In this document: one piece after another, positions 48,391-59,602 of the stretch
Position numbering within the stretch: position 1 is the stretch's first letter
How the letters are laid out: every line of letters starts with the position of its first letter
Origin: Orbilia blumenaviensis
Taxonomy: Eukaryota; Ascomycota; Orbiliomycetes; Orbiliales; Orbiliaceae
Assembly (NCBI GenBank): GCA_036872755.1
Contig: JAVHNS010000016.1
Coordinates: 806,001-870,000 of the forward strand
DNA length: 64,000 bases
Direction: 5' to 3'
Notes under the pieces: model-generated
Told to the model about the DNA's origin: nothing
Seen by the model: the letters and a program-made list of their open reading frames with translations, nothing else
Database searches by the model: none
Made by a program: the position numbers and the translations under genes

Positions 48391-51300
48391 CTATTGTTGA
48401 TCCCCCCTCCACCCCCTCCTAATTCTAAACCCCAAACCTCTGACTCTAGTCCTCAACAACAAACTGCTCCCCACAACACTAACACTGCTCCCCGCCATTG
48501 CCAACGCCGCCCAACTCGGATCCAACCTCGTCCTCCTATACCCATACAAAACTCCCGCCGCAATCGGAATTCCAATAACATTATACACCGCCGCCCAAAA
48601 GAAATTAAACTTAACCCGTCGAATAACCTTCCTCGCAAGCTCCATCAGCACAAGAACCTGTCTAAGATCCTCCCTAAGCAGTATAAAACTCGCAGAACTC
48701 AACGCGATATCACTACCGCTACCGATCGCGATGCCGACGTCTGCGGTAACAAGCGCGGGGGAGTCATTGATCCCATCACCGACCATAGCAACTCTAGGCC
48801 GGGTGTTTGCGTTCTTTACGCTTCTCTTTCTGTGAAATAACGCCGCGAAGCCGGTGTGTCGTCGTAACTGTGCGGTTTGCTGTAGATGTTTAACCCGCTC
48901 TGCTTTCTCATGCGGCAGGACCCCTGCGATCACGTTTTCAGAGGGGATACCAACTGTCTTCGCCACAGCAGAGGCAGTGGTAGCGTTATCGCCAGTGATC
49001 ATGTAAACGTTGATTCCCATCTTCTCGAGCTCTGAAATCACAAATCCGGCCTCCGGTCTGATTTTGTCTGAAACTGAAAAGTAGGCTAAGACGGTTGGTG
49101 TCTCACCGATCTCAAGTCTGTCAGGTGCTGCACCGTCGAACTTCCTCTCTGCGGCAAGGATGATAACAGACTTGGCCTCCATCTTCCATTTTTCGAGCGT
49201 ATCGGTGACTTTCTGTGGGATTACAACCCCCTCTTCATGCATGAAAGCCTCGTTGCCAATATATGCCTCGATTTCCACACCATGAATCTTGAATGTCCCA
49301 GTGACACCCCGCCCGGGAATCTCCTCAACCGTGAGTCGTTCAACACTCTCACCGCCCTCCTCTTTCACATGCTTGAGCACCGCCTTAGCCAACGGGTGAC
49401 CGCTAGCGCTTTCAAGACCCTCTGCAATTCCCAAAACCGTTCTACTCCAAGCGGACACAACTTCTTCCTTAACATGTTGCCCCACAATCACCGCATCTCC
49501 AACTTCCGGCTCTCCGCCATGTGTTAGCGTCCCAGTCTTATCAAACACAACAGCATCAAGCCAACTAGCTTCCTGAAACGCCTCACCGCCACCCTTTGCC
49601 AAAATACCATGTCGTGCCGCAAGTCCCGTGCCGATAAACAGTGCTGTTGGTGCCGCCAACCCAATACCACAGGGACACGCGATAACGAACACTGCAATGG
49701 CAAAGCTCATACTCCACACCGCCCACCCTCCTTGGTTTCCCTCAACCCATTCGGAAGGAATAGCGCCAGAATAACCAAGTGAGAGCCAGATAACCCATGT
49801 TAGGACGGCGAGGTAAGATACAACAGGTACAAAGTACCCAGTGATGAGATCAGCGACACGCTCGATAGGTGCGCGTTGTACTTGTCCTTCGCGGACGATG
49901 CGGACGATGTTATCGAGCATGGACTTGCCAGATATGCTCGTGATTTCAACCGTAATAGCCTGACCCTGGTTTACTGTTCCAGCAAAGACGTCGTCTCCGT
50001 TAGTTTTGGTCACAAGCCGAGATTCACCGGTCAAAGCGGACTCGTCAAACTGGCCGGAACCTGTGATAATTTTGCCATCGAGGGGGGGAGATTGCCCATG
50101 GGCAACGACCACATGGTCGCCAACCTCAAGCAGCTCGACAGTAATAGTCGTAGTTTCCGTCGAAGAAGGGTTGGCCAAAAGTCTAGCTTCCTTAGGACGC
50201 AGATTGCCGAGGAGGCTGACAGCGTTAGCTGACTTAGCTTTGCTGTAAGATTCGAGCAGGCGGCCTTATTTTTTTTTGTGCAACATTAGCTTACATCCCT
50301 GTGCTGGTGCTACCCGAGATAAGACATAAACGTTCAATGTTACTTACCGAAGAGGAGGAACATTGTAAGAAAGACGACGGCATCAAAGTATGTAGCATGT
50401 GCAATCTCGCTCTTTTTCATTCCGCCCTCCATGGTCATTCCGTGATGACCTAGGTCTACCACCTCAGGTTTCTGGGCGGCATTGATAGCCAACAGTGCAA
50501 CCGAGGAGAAATAGGCAACCGTCGTTCCCAGCGACATCTATAGCAATTCAATTAGCTAAAATCCTTTTCTCTCGTTTTGTTTATATAAAAAAAATAGGGA
50601 ATTAAACCTACTAGCAAATTCATACTCCCAAACTTCATGAACTTCTTCCAAACCGGCTTAGGGTTCTTCCTGCTCCACAGTCCACGCATCTCCTGGTAGG
50701 CTCTGACGTGGAACAGATCAGCAGCAAAGAAGTACACGGGCGTCGATATTATCAGTAGCGACCACTCCGCAACATTAGCGGTCCCGCTCCAAATCGGCTT
50801 CTCAACCCACACCCGGTATCTATTATCCTTGGGCAAGAGAGCCATAAACACAATACCAATGATGAAAGCAGGGATAGCGCATATAACGCTCAAAAGGAGT
50901 CGAATGCCAATCCGGCGGACCTCAGCTTTGTGCACGAGAGCGCTGCGGTCTTCCAGTGATTGTAAAGGTTTGACGGATACTTTAAAAGCCGGATCGACGG
51001 ATTCGATCTTTTCAATGAGTTTTCTAGCTGTGATATCCGGTTGAGGAGTATATTTGATAGTAATCTCCGGTATCTTTGGAGATGTAATAGCTTTAACAAC
51101 CGTTACCTGTGAAGAAGCGAAGTTCTCCACCGCCTCCATAATCTTCGGCGGACACTTCGGACAATACAACCCATCAATCCGAAGAGTCATCGTCCGCTCG
51201 CGAGTTTCAAACTCACTAGCATTAAAGGGTGTGATATCAATAACCTCAACATCATACCCTCCATCTTCAATAGCCTCGACAATCGTGGGCATATTGTGTT

Positions 51301-52036
51301 TTCCAAAGAATACAATGTTCCCACTGTGCGTGAGAGCACTTATCTCTGCTTTTTGGATGAAGCCGAAGGACCGAAGGTTCTGACGGATAGAGTTCACACA
51401 GGCAGAGCAGGTCATACCCTGGATCGCCAGAGTGGCGAGCCATTTCTCGTCGTCCGGTTCCTCAGCCACGACGGCTTCTAGGGAAGAAGCGAATGGTTGC
51501 TTCCGTTCCGCTGTGGGACTACCAGCACCGGAAGCTGTATTGGATGCATATGCATCACCATATAACTTCGCAGTGTGCAGCGGGACGGGTTTGACAATAG
51601 CTTCTGTTGAATCACTAGGAGATGGAGAAAGAGCACCGGTCTTTTCGGACCGACATTGTCCACAGAGTTCCTCATGGCGTTTTCTCTTCTTTGTTTCTAT
51701 CTTTCGAATAAGATTGCCACCGAGGCCCTCAAGAAGATAAGGGGACCTCTGAACAGCGACACGCTGGGACTCTTCGTCACCGCCGTAGCTTGAGAGGCAA
51801 GACTCGATGTCGAAGCCAACGAGGTTGAGGGCTTTTATGATCTTTTGAGGCGGTAGCATGGGTGAATGGAAGACCTCGACTCTGTTTGAGAGGATGGAGG
51901 CATTGTGGGAGGTCGGAGGCGGAGAGAGGGAGGCGAGGGTGGTTTGGATGAGGTCGGTGCAGGTAGGACAGTGGATATTGGAGACGAAGAGGGTCGTCTT
52001 GATCAGACGGGCCTTCTCTAGTTCCTTCTCCTCCAT
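48391..52036 (-). CDS. Copper-transporting P1B-type ATPase
   Basis: Three exons (52036-50612, 50537-50348, 50264-48391) join in phase to 1162 aa. The N-terminus has three metal-binding-domain candidates: CPTC (C23/C26), GMTCSAC (C210/C213) and GLYCPKC (C292/C295). Between spans lies a His/Met-rich loop (LGHHGMTMEGGM). The actuator TGES is at about 617. The transmembrane metal site CPC (ACPCGIGLA) is at about 735-737. The phosphorylation site DKTGT is at about 780, the HP nucleotide motif at about 828 (SGHPL rather than SEHPL) and GDGINDSP at about 1034. The CPC and HMA layout indicates Cu(I) export to the secretory pathway or out of the cell. The fungal branch could be a Ccc2-like Golgi pump or a CrpA-like detoxification pump; the diverged metal sites leave this open. 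Exon 2 codes only the loop and adjacent spans. Confidence 0.93.
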
Positions 52037-52983
52037 TGTATCTGTCTCTCTATTCGTCTGTCTGTATAGTCTGTCTACCTGCAGCTATCCGATGATGAGG
52101 AGGAGCAGCAGGACGATGGTATGACAATAGACAACGAACAATAGAGATCTGCGGAGAGAGAAAGAGATAGATTCTTGAACTGGTTGATTTTGGAATGATA
52201 ATTAGTGATATCGATCGTCTGAGATTAGATTTAAACTGAAAAGAGTGTGGAGACGAGAATATGCAAGAGAGAGTAAGAGATAAGATGCCTCTTTATATAA
52301 AGCAAAAGCGAAGCAAAGCTGCCTGTCTAAATAGACTATGTTTGCCTCTTTCTCTCTCTTTAATTTATATGTATATATCGTCCTTTTTTTTTATATCGTT
52401 GTTTTTTTGTTTATAACCAACACCATACAACTAAAACGTACCTTTTTTTCTATATAATTTTTGCTTATTCTCTCTTTCCTCCTCTATCAAAAAAGGAAAG
52501 GAAAAGAAAGAAAGAAAGAATGGTAGGGCAGAAACCGACTCCGAAGAGAAGGAGGATACAGATGGTATTTGAAATTAGGATGCAGTCGACTCGATACGAC
52601 TGTAACGGATCCAGGCAGCCGCCTTGAGAAGAAAACCCCCTTCGTGTGACGACGAAAGGCGACGACGACAAGCTACCAATAAAGCGGCGAGAAGGTACCA
52701 GATCTAGCTATCAACGATTAATAAGAAGCTCCCCCTCCCAAAAAGAAAAAGAAAAAAAAGCCAAAAAGAGGTATGGACGTGGTACCGACGTTATGGAAAT
52801 GATTCAGCTGGCAGGTGCTCGAAAGACAAGACAAAGAAAAAGTTAAGTGCTTGAGCACCCGACTTTGGAATTTTCTTGCGTACGTGCCCTTACAATTGGT
52901 ACCTGGATAATCTACTAACTTTAATAAAAAAGGGAAAATGGTAAGCTTCCAGGCCGACGGTTTGGAGCTGAGATTATAAACTC

Positions 52984-53009
52984 AAAAAAAAAAAAAAAAA
53001 AAAAAAAAA
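52984..53009. repeat. A26 homopolymer
   Basis: Uninterrupted run of about 26 A. Confidence 0.9.
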
Positions 53010-56000
53010 CCTAAAATGGGGGGAAGAAGATGAAGGGGAAAATCGAGGCTGACCTTTTAAGATACAGCTAACCAATTAAGCTAAGCTAGCTATAGCTGGT
53101 GACAGTGCGTATGTGCTAGTATATGTATGTGTGTGTACCAGTAACCGTTTCGAAAAGGCGGTGCGACGGCGCGACGGGAATGACGACAAAGCCGAGGATT
53201 CGAAATTCGAGAATTCTTCCCGAGAGGACAGAAAAATAAAAAAAATAGAAAAAGTCTGACAAATTGGAATTCTAACTTGTAACTGCCGTGCGTAGGACAA
53301 GATCTTGGAGTCTCCGCTAGATCGAGTAATAGGTATCAATTGTATAGCTTTTCGTTTGTTTCAATTATTAATATATGAAGTTGCACCGGTATGGATGGAT
53401 GGATATATAATTATAATAGAGCTGTGATATAGCTCGGTCGGTTTGGTTGCCGATAATATGCAAGTAAGGTACTTGTCAAGCAGTGCTGTTTTTAGTTAAT
53501 ATAAATTAAAAACCGACAATTGAATAGAATATCCTTGACATTCCGTATAATAGTGTACTGGAAAGCGGGAAACGGTTTTGGCGTATATGTTTGATGTGTA
53601 TCTGTATGTGTCCGGGGAATTTCATGAAGGGGTCAGGGTTCTTTATAGACCCGGCAGACGGGCCGACCTCGCCACTTGCCCTATTTCTCCATCCCGAAAT
53701 CCGATCGATCGTCTGTGATGGTATCATGACTCGACTGAATGAACAAATCAATTTTAATTAATTTTTGTTTCAATTTTTTCTTTCTTTAGGCATGTCATGA
53801 TCTAAGAGCATCAGATTACCAAACAAAAACGTAAGTATATAATTACGCACAAGTCCCGCGATAATTCCAGAAGAAAGCAAACCCGCACCCGACTTGGCTT
53901 ACCCACTCAACTGATTCCCTTTTTTTTATTATTATTTCGGTCCACGGCGAGATTTTTGCGCTAAAGAGGGGTCTCGCGCACCTGCGTATGCGTTTGGTGT
54001 TATATTTTAAGGGCCTGTGATTCGTCAGATCTCGAGAGACCGGGGGGTACCGGGGCTAAAATACGCACAAAAGGCGCAAACCGGTAGAGACGCTATCTCC
54101 TACTTGTCTTCGATTCGTGGGATTTTGATTCGAAAACGTAAAAACAAAGCACAAAGGCCGCTTTCCCCCGTGGCGTTTGACTCGATTGGGCTTATCTCAC
54201 ATTTCCTTACTCTATGTACATACATTACTATCTTTTTCTATCTCTCACATGGCTTGCTCATGTTCCCAGTTCACAGCATTTGTAAGGTAAAGTAAGGTAA
54301 GGCAGATAATACTAAGGCCAACTTAGCGGGGTTTGTGCGTGAAGAGCCTCCGCATAATATAACATACATACATTAAGTACATATGTTACGGCCTTCCATG
54401 CATGTGCCGTGTAAGGTTAGGCACTATTCACTCAATCACTCATTCAATCACTTAGTCACTTTTTCTTTCTTTTCGAACGGAGTTCCTTGATATTCCATTT
54501 TACGCACAAAGAGCGCTTGAGGTTGCAATTGGCTATATATATATATAAGTATCCATATCGATATTAGTCATGTGGATGTGATACTAAGCTGCACTTGGTA
54601 GATATTAGATAGAATTAGATGCATGTGGGGTGTCACAATAACGGTCCATGCTAGCATGAAAAAGCATATAGTATCGAGCTGACCAACGGGCGGACAGATT
54701 AACAAGCTGACAAACAGACACGGACAGAAGTTAGATGATCGGGGAATGTGTACCTGATAATCAGATAGCAGAAACCCGTTGCCTGTAAACGTTAAACAAT
54801 GTTGTTTGCGGGGCGAACATGTTTGCAGGGTACCTAGTTAAGAAGAGAAAAGAGAGAAAGAAGAGGAGGGGGCCAAGGCGGGCAGACTAAACCAAAATAA
54901 TTCAAAGCCAAGCTCGACGTCATGTCGGGCGATGCGAAAGAAAAAAAAAGGTTCACACGTTTTCGCTCATCCTGTCATCATAATCATCATCATCGATCGC
55001 TATTCTCACGTCCTACGGCCCACACGGGCATGGCATGGCATGGCTGGCCATGTGGCCATCACGGTGGCCTTATACTTATGCCTCTGCACATCCATACCTC
55101 TTACTTCTCGGATCAGGGCATACAGAAGAAAAAATGGGAGAGCACATGCGCATGTTATTCTTTCGGGAAAAAGATACCAATTCTGGTTAATCAAGCAAGT
55201 ATTACCACCACAAAAGAAAAACAAAAAAAATCCAACCGACCCACTCGACTTCAACCTGTCTATATTTATCTTTAGAGAAAGCTTCTTCCTGCTGAGTTAT
55301 CGATGATTATATAATTCGTCCCCTTCTATAAAGTTAAATATACTTACTGACTTCACGTAATTAACCAGAATAAAGAGAGGCAACCAGCCCTGGCTGACTG
55401 TACATATATGGATTTTCTCGGATGGCGGATATGTGTGTGGATTCTTCGGGTATGCATGGCCACCCCCAAATCAAGCAAGCCATTCAACATGGGGCGGACC
55501 AGGCGGGCTTCCAGAAGGGTTCTAGCTCCCGTTCCAGTTCCAGTTCCAGCTCCAGTTCCCGGGGTGGGAAAAAGAACCAGCTCCCTTTTTAAGGGGGTAA
55601 GGGTGTAAGCTCTGTGCCTAATAGCTTGTTAAGATAGCTAATAATGGCCAATAGCCTCAGGCCCGAGTGCACCGGACTGCGACCGATATGATAATATTAT
55701 CAAATAGTTTCTCTTTAACTACTGGGGCTGGCCCTGCTTGCTGGTGGATTATAACAGTCTGGCATCCTCGAGCCTCAGTTTATCAAACATCGAGCAGATA
55801 TCTGATACCTAGATAGCACCCCTTGTGTAAGTTACTTGAGTGGATGTAGTCGTATCGAGCATGTGAATGAGTGACTGACTGACTGGGAGAGGGAGAGAGG
55901 GAGAGAAAGGGTGCATTTAAAATACCAGCTCCCTCATTGGCATTCCTTCTGATAGTTAGCTGAGCTAAGCTAGAGCTGCTGGCTTGATATGTGAAGTGCT

Positions 56001-56010
56001 GCGGTGAACC

Positions 56011-56077
56011 TGAAGTGAAGTGAAGCGAAGCGAAGTGAATTGAATTGAAGTGAATTGAAGTGAATTGAAGTGAAGTG
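56011..56077. repeat. GAAGT/GAATT pentanucleotide minisatellite
   Basis: About 13 tandem 5-bp units of GAAGT, GAAGC and GAATT, in blocks that alternate (GAATTGAAGT as a 10-bp higher-order unit). Confidence 0.9.
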
Positions 56078-56279
56078 GTTAGCCCCCTTACAAGAACGAT
56101 AGAATCTCCCATTCATTCCGGATTCTGGTGCTGTGCTGATAATAATTCTGATTCTGATTCCAGTGCCATCTGCTGATGATTTGATGTTTTCGTTTGTTTG
56201 CCAGTTCTGTTCCATTTCTGAATCCAGCTTGTATGTATGATATCCCGGCAGCAGCTTTTTTTTTGATCCTTTGCGGCGA

Positions 56280-56712
56280 GGCTATATTTAAACCTCACTC
56301 GCTCTCTCTCTGCTCTGCTCTCACACACTCCCGCCCTCAACACCTTTCCTGCTCCTTCTTATAACACACACGCCTCGCCCCCTGTTCCTCTCTTCCCCCG
56401 TCTACTTCTACTTCCACTTCCACTTCTACTTCTTCTCTCCGTTCGTTCATCCCTGGCTTCAATAACCATCGATAGGAAATAATTACATCTACATCTACCT
56501 ACACTACTTACATCTACCTATATCTACCATTACCTACCTACCTACCTACCTACCTACCTACCTACCTACCTACCTACTTAATTACTTAACTTCAACTCGA
56601 CTCCGTTAATCATTAATACCATACCATACCCTCTCCTCTCTCGGATCAAAAGAAATTAAGCAAGAAATAAAGAACTTGTGTCATCATCAATCGTGGGATT
56701 TCCTTTGAAAAC
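56280..56712 (+). promoter_or_regulatory. CT-rich leader of the downstream gene
   Basis: Pyrimidine-rich sequence (CTCTCTCT, TACTTCTACTTCCACTTC, then TACC repeats) leading to the ATG at 56713. CT-rich tracts next to transcription starts are common in strongly expressed genes of filamentous fungi. Confidence 0.5.
56531..56577. repeat. (TACC)n microsatellite
   Basis: About 11 perfect TACC/CTAC tetranucleotide units in the presumed 5' UTR of the gene starting at 56713. Confidence 0.95.
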
Positions 56713-57631
56713 ATGGCGACCGCTTCGAGCCCATCCCCCCGTCCAGTCAGCTTCGCGACCTCCCCGTCCCCCCAAGCTCACTTCACCGCAATCATCGCCA
56801 CTTCCCCGTCACCATCCTCATCCTCATCCTCCCACCACCACCATGCCACTTCCCCTACTCCTCCTCCCCGTCCGCCTTCCTCTCCCGGGATCTCCGTCTT
56901 CGCTCCTCGTCCCATGAGGATCCCCATGTACCGTCCTCAGTTCTCCCGACCGGTCTTCCTCTATGACTCCGAAACAGTGGATTCCTCTTCAAAAGAGAAC
57001 ACCCAATCCACAGCAGCTGCTGCTGCTACATCCACCCGTCGTAGCTCTGTTGCCTCCACCGGCATCCCAGAGGAGGGTCTCGACTCCAAGCTCTACTACA
57101 AGTATGTCTATCCGCTAAAAATCTAGGTCAATTCCCTGTAATCCGTAACTAACAGCTTGTTTGAAACAAAAAAAAGTCCGCCAAAGGATGTCCTAGACGA
57201 GTTGTTCAAGATCATCCGCCCGACGTCCGCCTCATCGGCTTCCACCACTGGCACTCAACCTCCCAGTACTTCCAGCCCCAGCGCCGCCTTCATCCGTCCC
57301 TACCCGTACAACCCACGCACTCCTACCAATTCCCACCGCAGGAACCCCAGTGATGCCAGCGACGGCGGTCTCAGTGGTATTCTGAACGGTCTCACCGTCC
57401 TCTCCAACAATCCGCGCGCCTCGCCGGATGCCGTCGAATGGCGAACCATGCGTATGTCTCAATTCCCCACTCCCCCTTTATTTTCTCAAAAAAAGGTTAG
57501 AAAAAATACAAGACAGAGAGGTGGTAGCTAACAGCTCGAAAGGAACAGCCGTTTCCCCCGTCGCTCGGCGCGCCATCAACCCCATGATCCGCGATCCGAG
57601 CTTCCAAGGCGAATCCCAGAAAAAGGAATAA
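56713..57631 (+). CDS. Ser/Pro-rich protein of unknown function with KEN motif
   Basis: Three exons (56713-57101, 57177-57451, 57528-57631) join to 255 aa. Donors are GTATGT. Acceptors were chosen by phase (AAAAG|T and GTAG|CT), so the last two joints are likely but not certain. No family recognised. The N-terminal 60 residues are Ser/Pro-rich with HHHH (41-44). Then come MRIPMYRPQFSRPVFLYDSE, a KEN tripeptide (94-96) in a Ser-rich context and LYYNPPKDVLDELFKIIRP around 127-145. The C-terminal segment is conserved-looking (SPVARRAINPMIRDPSFQ). Largely disordered by composition. Ser/Pro sites plus KEN would suit a phosphorylated, APC/C-regulated protein, but this is only a motif-level inference. 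The long CT-rich leader suggests solid expression. Confidence 0.65.
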
Positions 57632-58709
57632 TCCTTACCAATTTTCTCTTCTAAGATTTAAAAAAATACGTCATACACCCGGCGAAAAAATAAGCTCCTC
57701 TATTTTTTTCATTGAGCAGCTACTATCCACCCGGGCGAAATCACGAAGTCCAACGATCGAATCAAAATTTCCGGAATAGACCAAACGTTTTGCTTTCTAA
57801 CCTTACAAAACGTGCCAACGAAGCACACACCCACATACTCAGACACGCATCAAACCCAACCCAGCATCACCGTTCGATCCTTTCTATGTAGTTATCAAGG
57901 CGGGAAATGAAACCCCGATGGGGAAAGAAAAAAAAGAACAACATTAACACACACTCACACGGGACGGCGTATGATTGGCGTTTGTTTTACTCTTTTATGC
58001 ATTGATGATGCTTGCTTTCCACTTTTTCTTTTTTTTTTCATCTGTCTTTCACGAGTACTAATTGTAATAATTTCCTGTGCAAAAAAAAAAAGAGCCCCTT
58101 CGTCGGGAAAAATCCGACTGACGCGGCTCTACAGTTTCCCTCTCTGCTTCTTTCCTTTCTTTTCCTTTTTTTTTTATTTTTTTTTTTATTTATTTATCTG
58201 CATGACTGACCTACTTACTTTTACCACCTACTACTACAGCCTATCATCGTTCCACTATCCGTTTTTCTCATTGTCGCGTCTACATCATTCATTGTCGTCT
58301 TGCTTGTCAAGAACTGGGGAGTTGCAATTGTTCCTTTTGATGATATTCTTTTTTCTTTTATAGTTTAACCTACTAGTAGTATTCAGGAGATGTAAATACC
58401 CTTTTCTCTCACTCCTGATCTTACTACTACTGCATCTTGCATACTATCCATATCTACCTATAGCAACCTTTGTAATCACCCCCCCCCCCCCCCCACAATC
58501 TTCAATATCAATATCAATACCAAAACCAAAACCCCAAATCAAAGTTAAAAAATACAAATAACAAGTGTTCGTTCAATCGTTAAATAGTGATGGTGGTGGT
58601 TAGCAAAGAGTCCAGCTCTGCCAAATCTTCAAAAAGGAGCGAAAAAAAGAAAAAGAAAAAATCCAAAGCAACCTTCCCAACTAACTCATTCAAATCCAAG
58701 CCCTCGCCA
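57632..58709. other. Convergent intergenic region
   Basis: 3' flanks of two converging genes. T-rich from 58020 to 58200, with a C16 run at 58479-58494. Open frames on both strands at 58587-58891 overlap the end of the four-TM gene and are shadows. No gene seen. Confidence 0.5.
58479..58494. repeat. C16 homopolymer
   Basis: Run of about 16 C; a G16 run on the other strand. Confidence 0.9.
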
Positions 58710-59223
58710 TCAAACCGAGCCCTCAGCAGTAGTACCCGTCGCACCACCAACAGATGTACTAGAAGAAGGAGGAGGGAGAAGAGGAATAGTAGTAGTGGCG
58801 GCGATAGAAGGCGGAGGCGGCGTCGACGAAGAATCCCTCTCCTCGTAAGCCGGCAACCCATCCCCTTCCTCGTGTTCCCTGTAGACGCCACGATTGATCA
58901 AAACGTCCTCCTCGTCAGACGCCAGCTTGGCGTACTCGCCCGTATGATACGTGGCATCGAGGCGGCGGTGGAGCCAGCGCGAGAGTATAAATCCCGATCT
59001 ATTCCGAAAAAAGCGTTAGTATGCTTATAGTAATAGTAGTAGTAGTAGTAGAAGTAGAAGTTTATGTTAGAGGAGAGGGAAGGGAAAGAAATGAAAGGAA
59101 CTTACATCATCGGCAGCGGGATTAACCACGTCAATCCCTGATATCTAAAGTCACCAAATATCGCGAATGGAAGCATGATATACGGTAGAAACCTAGAAAG
59201 AAAATCTCATTAGCCACCCGCCA

Positions 59224-59260
<37 letters not shown>

Positions 59261-59602
59261 GAAGGAGAAAGAAGAAACATACCAAATCCCCGCAAAGACC
59301 CCATTAAACCCACCAACCGCCTTCCCCTCTCTAACGCAGGCCATGTACTCCGCAAAATCCTTCATCCGCACGTGCTCCACAAACCGTCCGATGTTGGCAA
59401 CGGTAGTGATCCATGTTAGAAAGATATGGAACACAAAAGTTGGGTCGAACGGCATGTCCAGAAGGCGGCCGTGGTAGATTATCGCGAATAGGATGTAAAG
59501 TTGGAGGGTGCATAGTAGGAAAGTGTAGGAGATGTAGTAGGTTTGGACGCGGCGGTGTGAGGGGTGTGAGGAAGGGGGTAGTTTGTGGATTGCGAAGTGC
59601 AT
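58710..59602 (-). CDS. Four-TM membrane protein of unknown function
   Basis: Three exons (59602-59283, 59192-59106, 58998-58710) join in phase to 231 aa. Four hydrophobic spans are visible: YYISYTFLLCTLQLYILFAIIY, FVFHIFLTWITTVANIGRF, IWYFLPYIMLPFAIFGDF and LTWLIPLPMMISGFILSRWL. Between spans 2 and 3 is a conserved-looking polar loop (EHVRMKDFAEYMACVREGKA). The C-terminal ~90 aa are soluble, with an acidic start (LASDEEDVL) and a Ser/Thr/Pro-rich end; a PAYEE motif resembles a PY-type signal but is not exact. No family recognised with confidence. Endomembrane or plasma membrane placement cannot be decided. The first intron contains an A/T run of 33 nt. It is transcribed toward the converging KEN-motif gene. 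Confidence 0.75.
59225..59257. repeat. A33 homopolymer inside an intron
   Basis: About 33 A on the plus strand, i.e. T33 in the first intron of the four-TM gene. It is the longest homopolymer in the window. Confidence 0.9.

Larger units (their letters stand above)
52037..56712. other. Long intergenic region
   Basis: 4.7 kb between divergent genes. It contains A26 at 52984-53009, a CCAGTT/CCAGCT hexamer run near 55525-55560, a GAAGT minisatellite (56011-56077) and a CT-rich then TACC-repeat leader before the gene at 56713. No supported gene; frames up to ~125 codons lack domains. Confidence 0.5.

Noticed and set aside
55408..55608. Small ORF with VPVPVPAP repeat
   Set aside because: Hexamer repeat sequence with no supporting start context or homology; likely non-coding.
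57105..57154. Alternative acceptor (CTAACAG) for intron 1 of the KEN-motif gene
   Set aside because: In the same phase, but it uses the CTAAC needed as branch point; the acceptor at 57176 gives normal branch spacing.
58587..59030. 147-codon plus-strand Lys/Arg-rich frame
   Set aside because: Antisense of the Ser/Pro-rich tail of the four-TM protein; low-complexity only.
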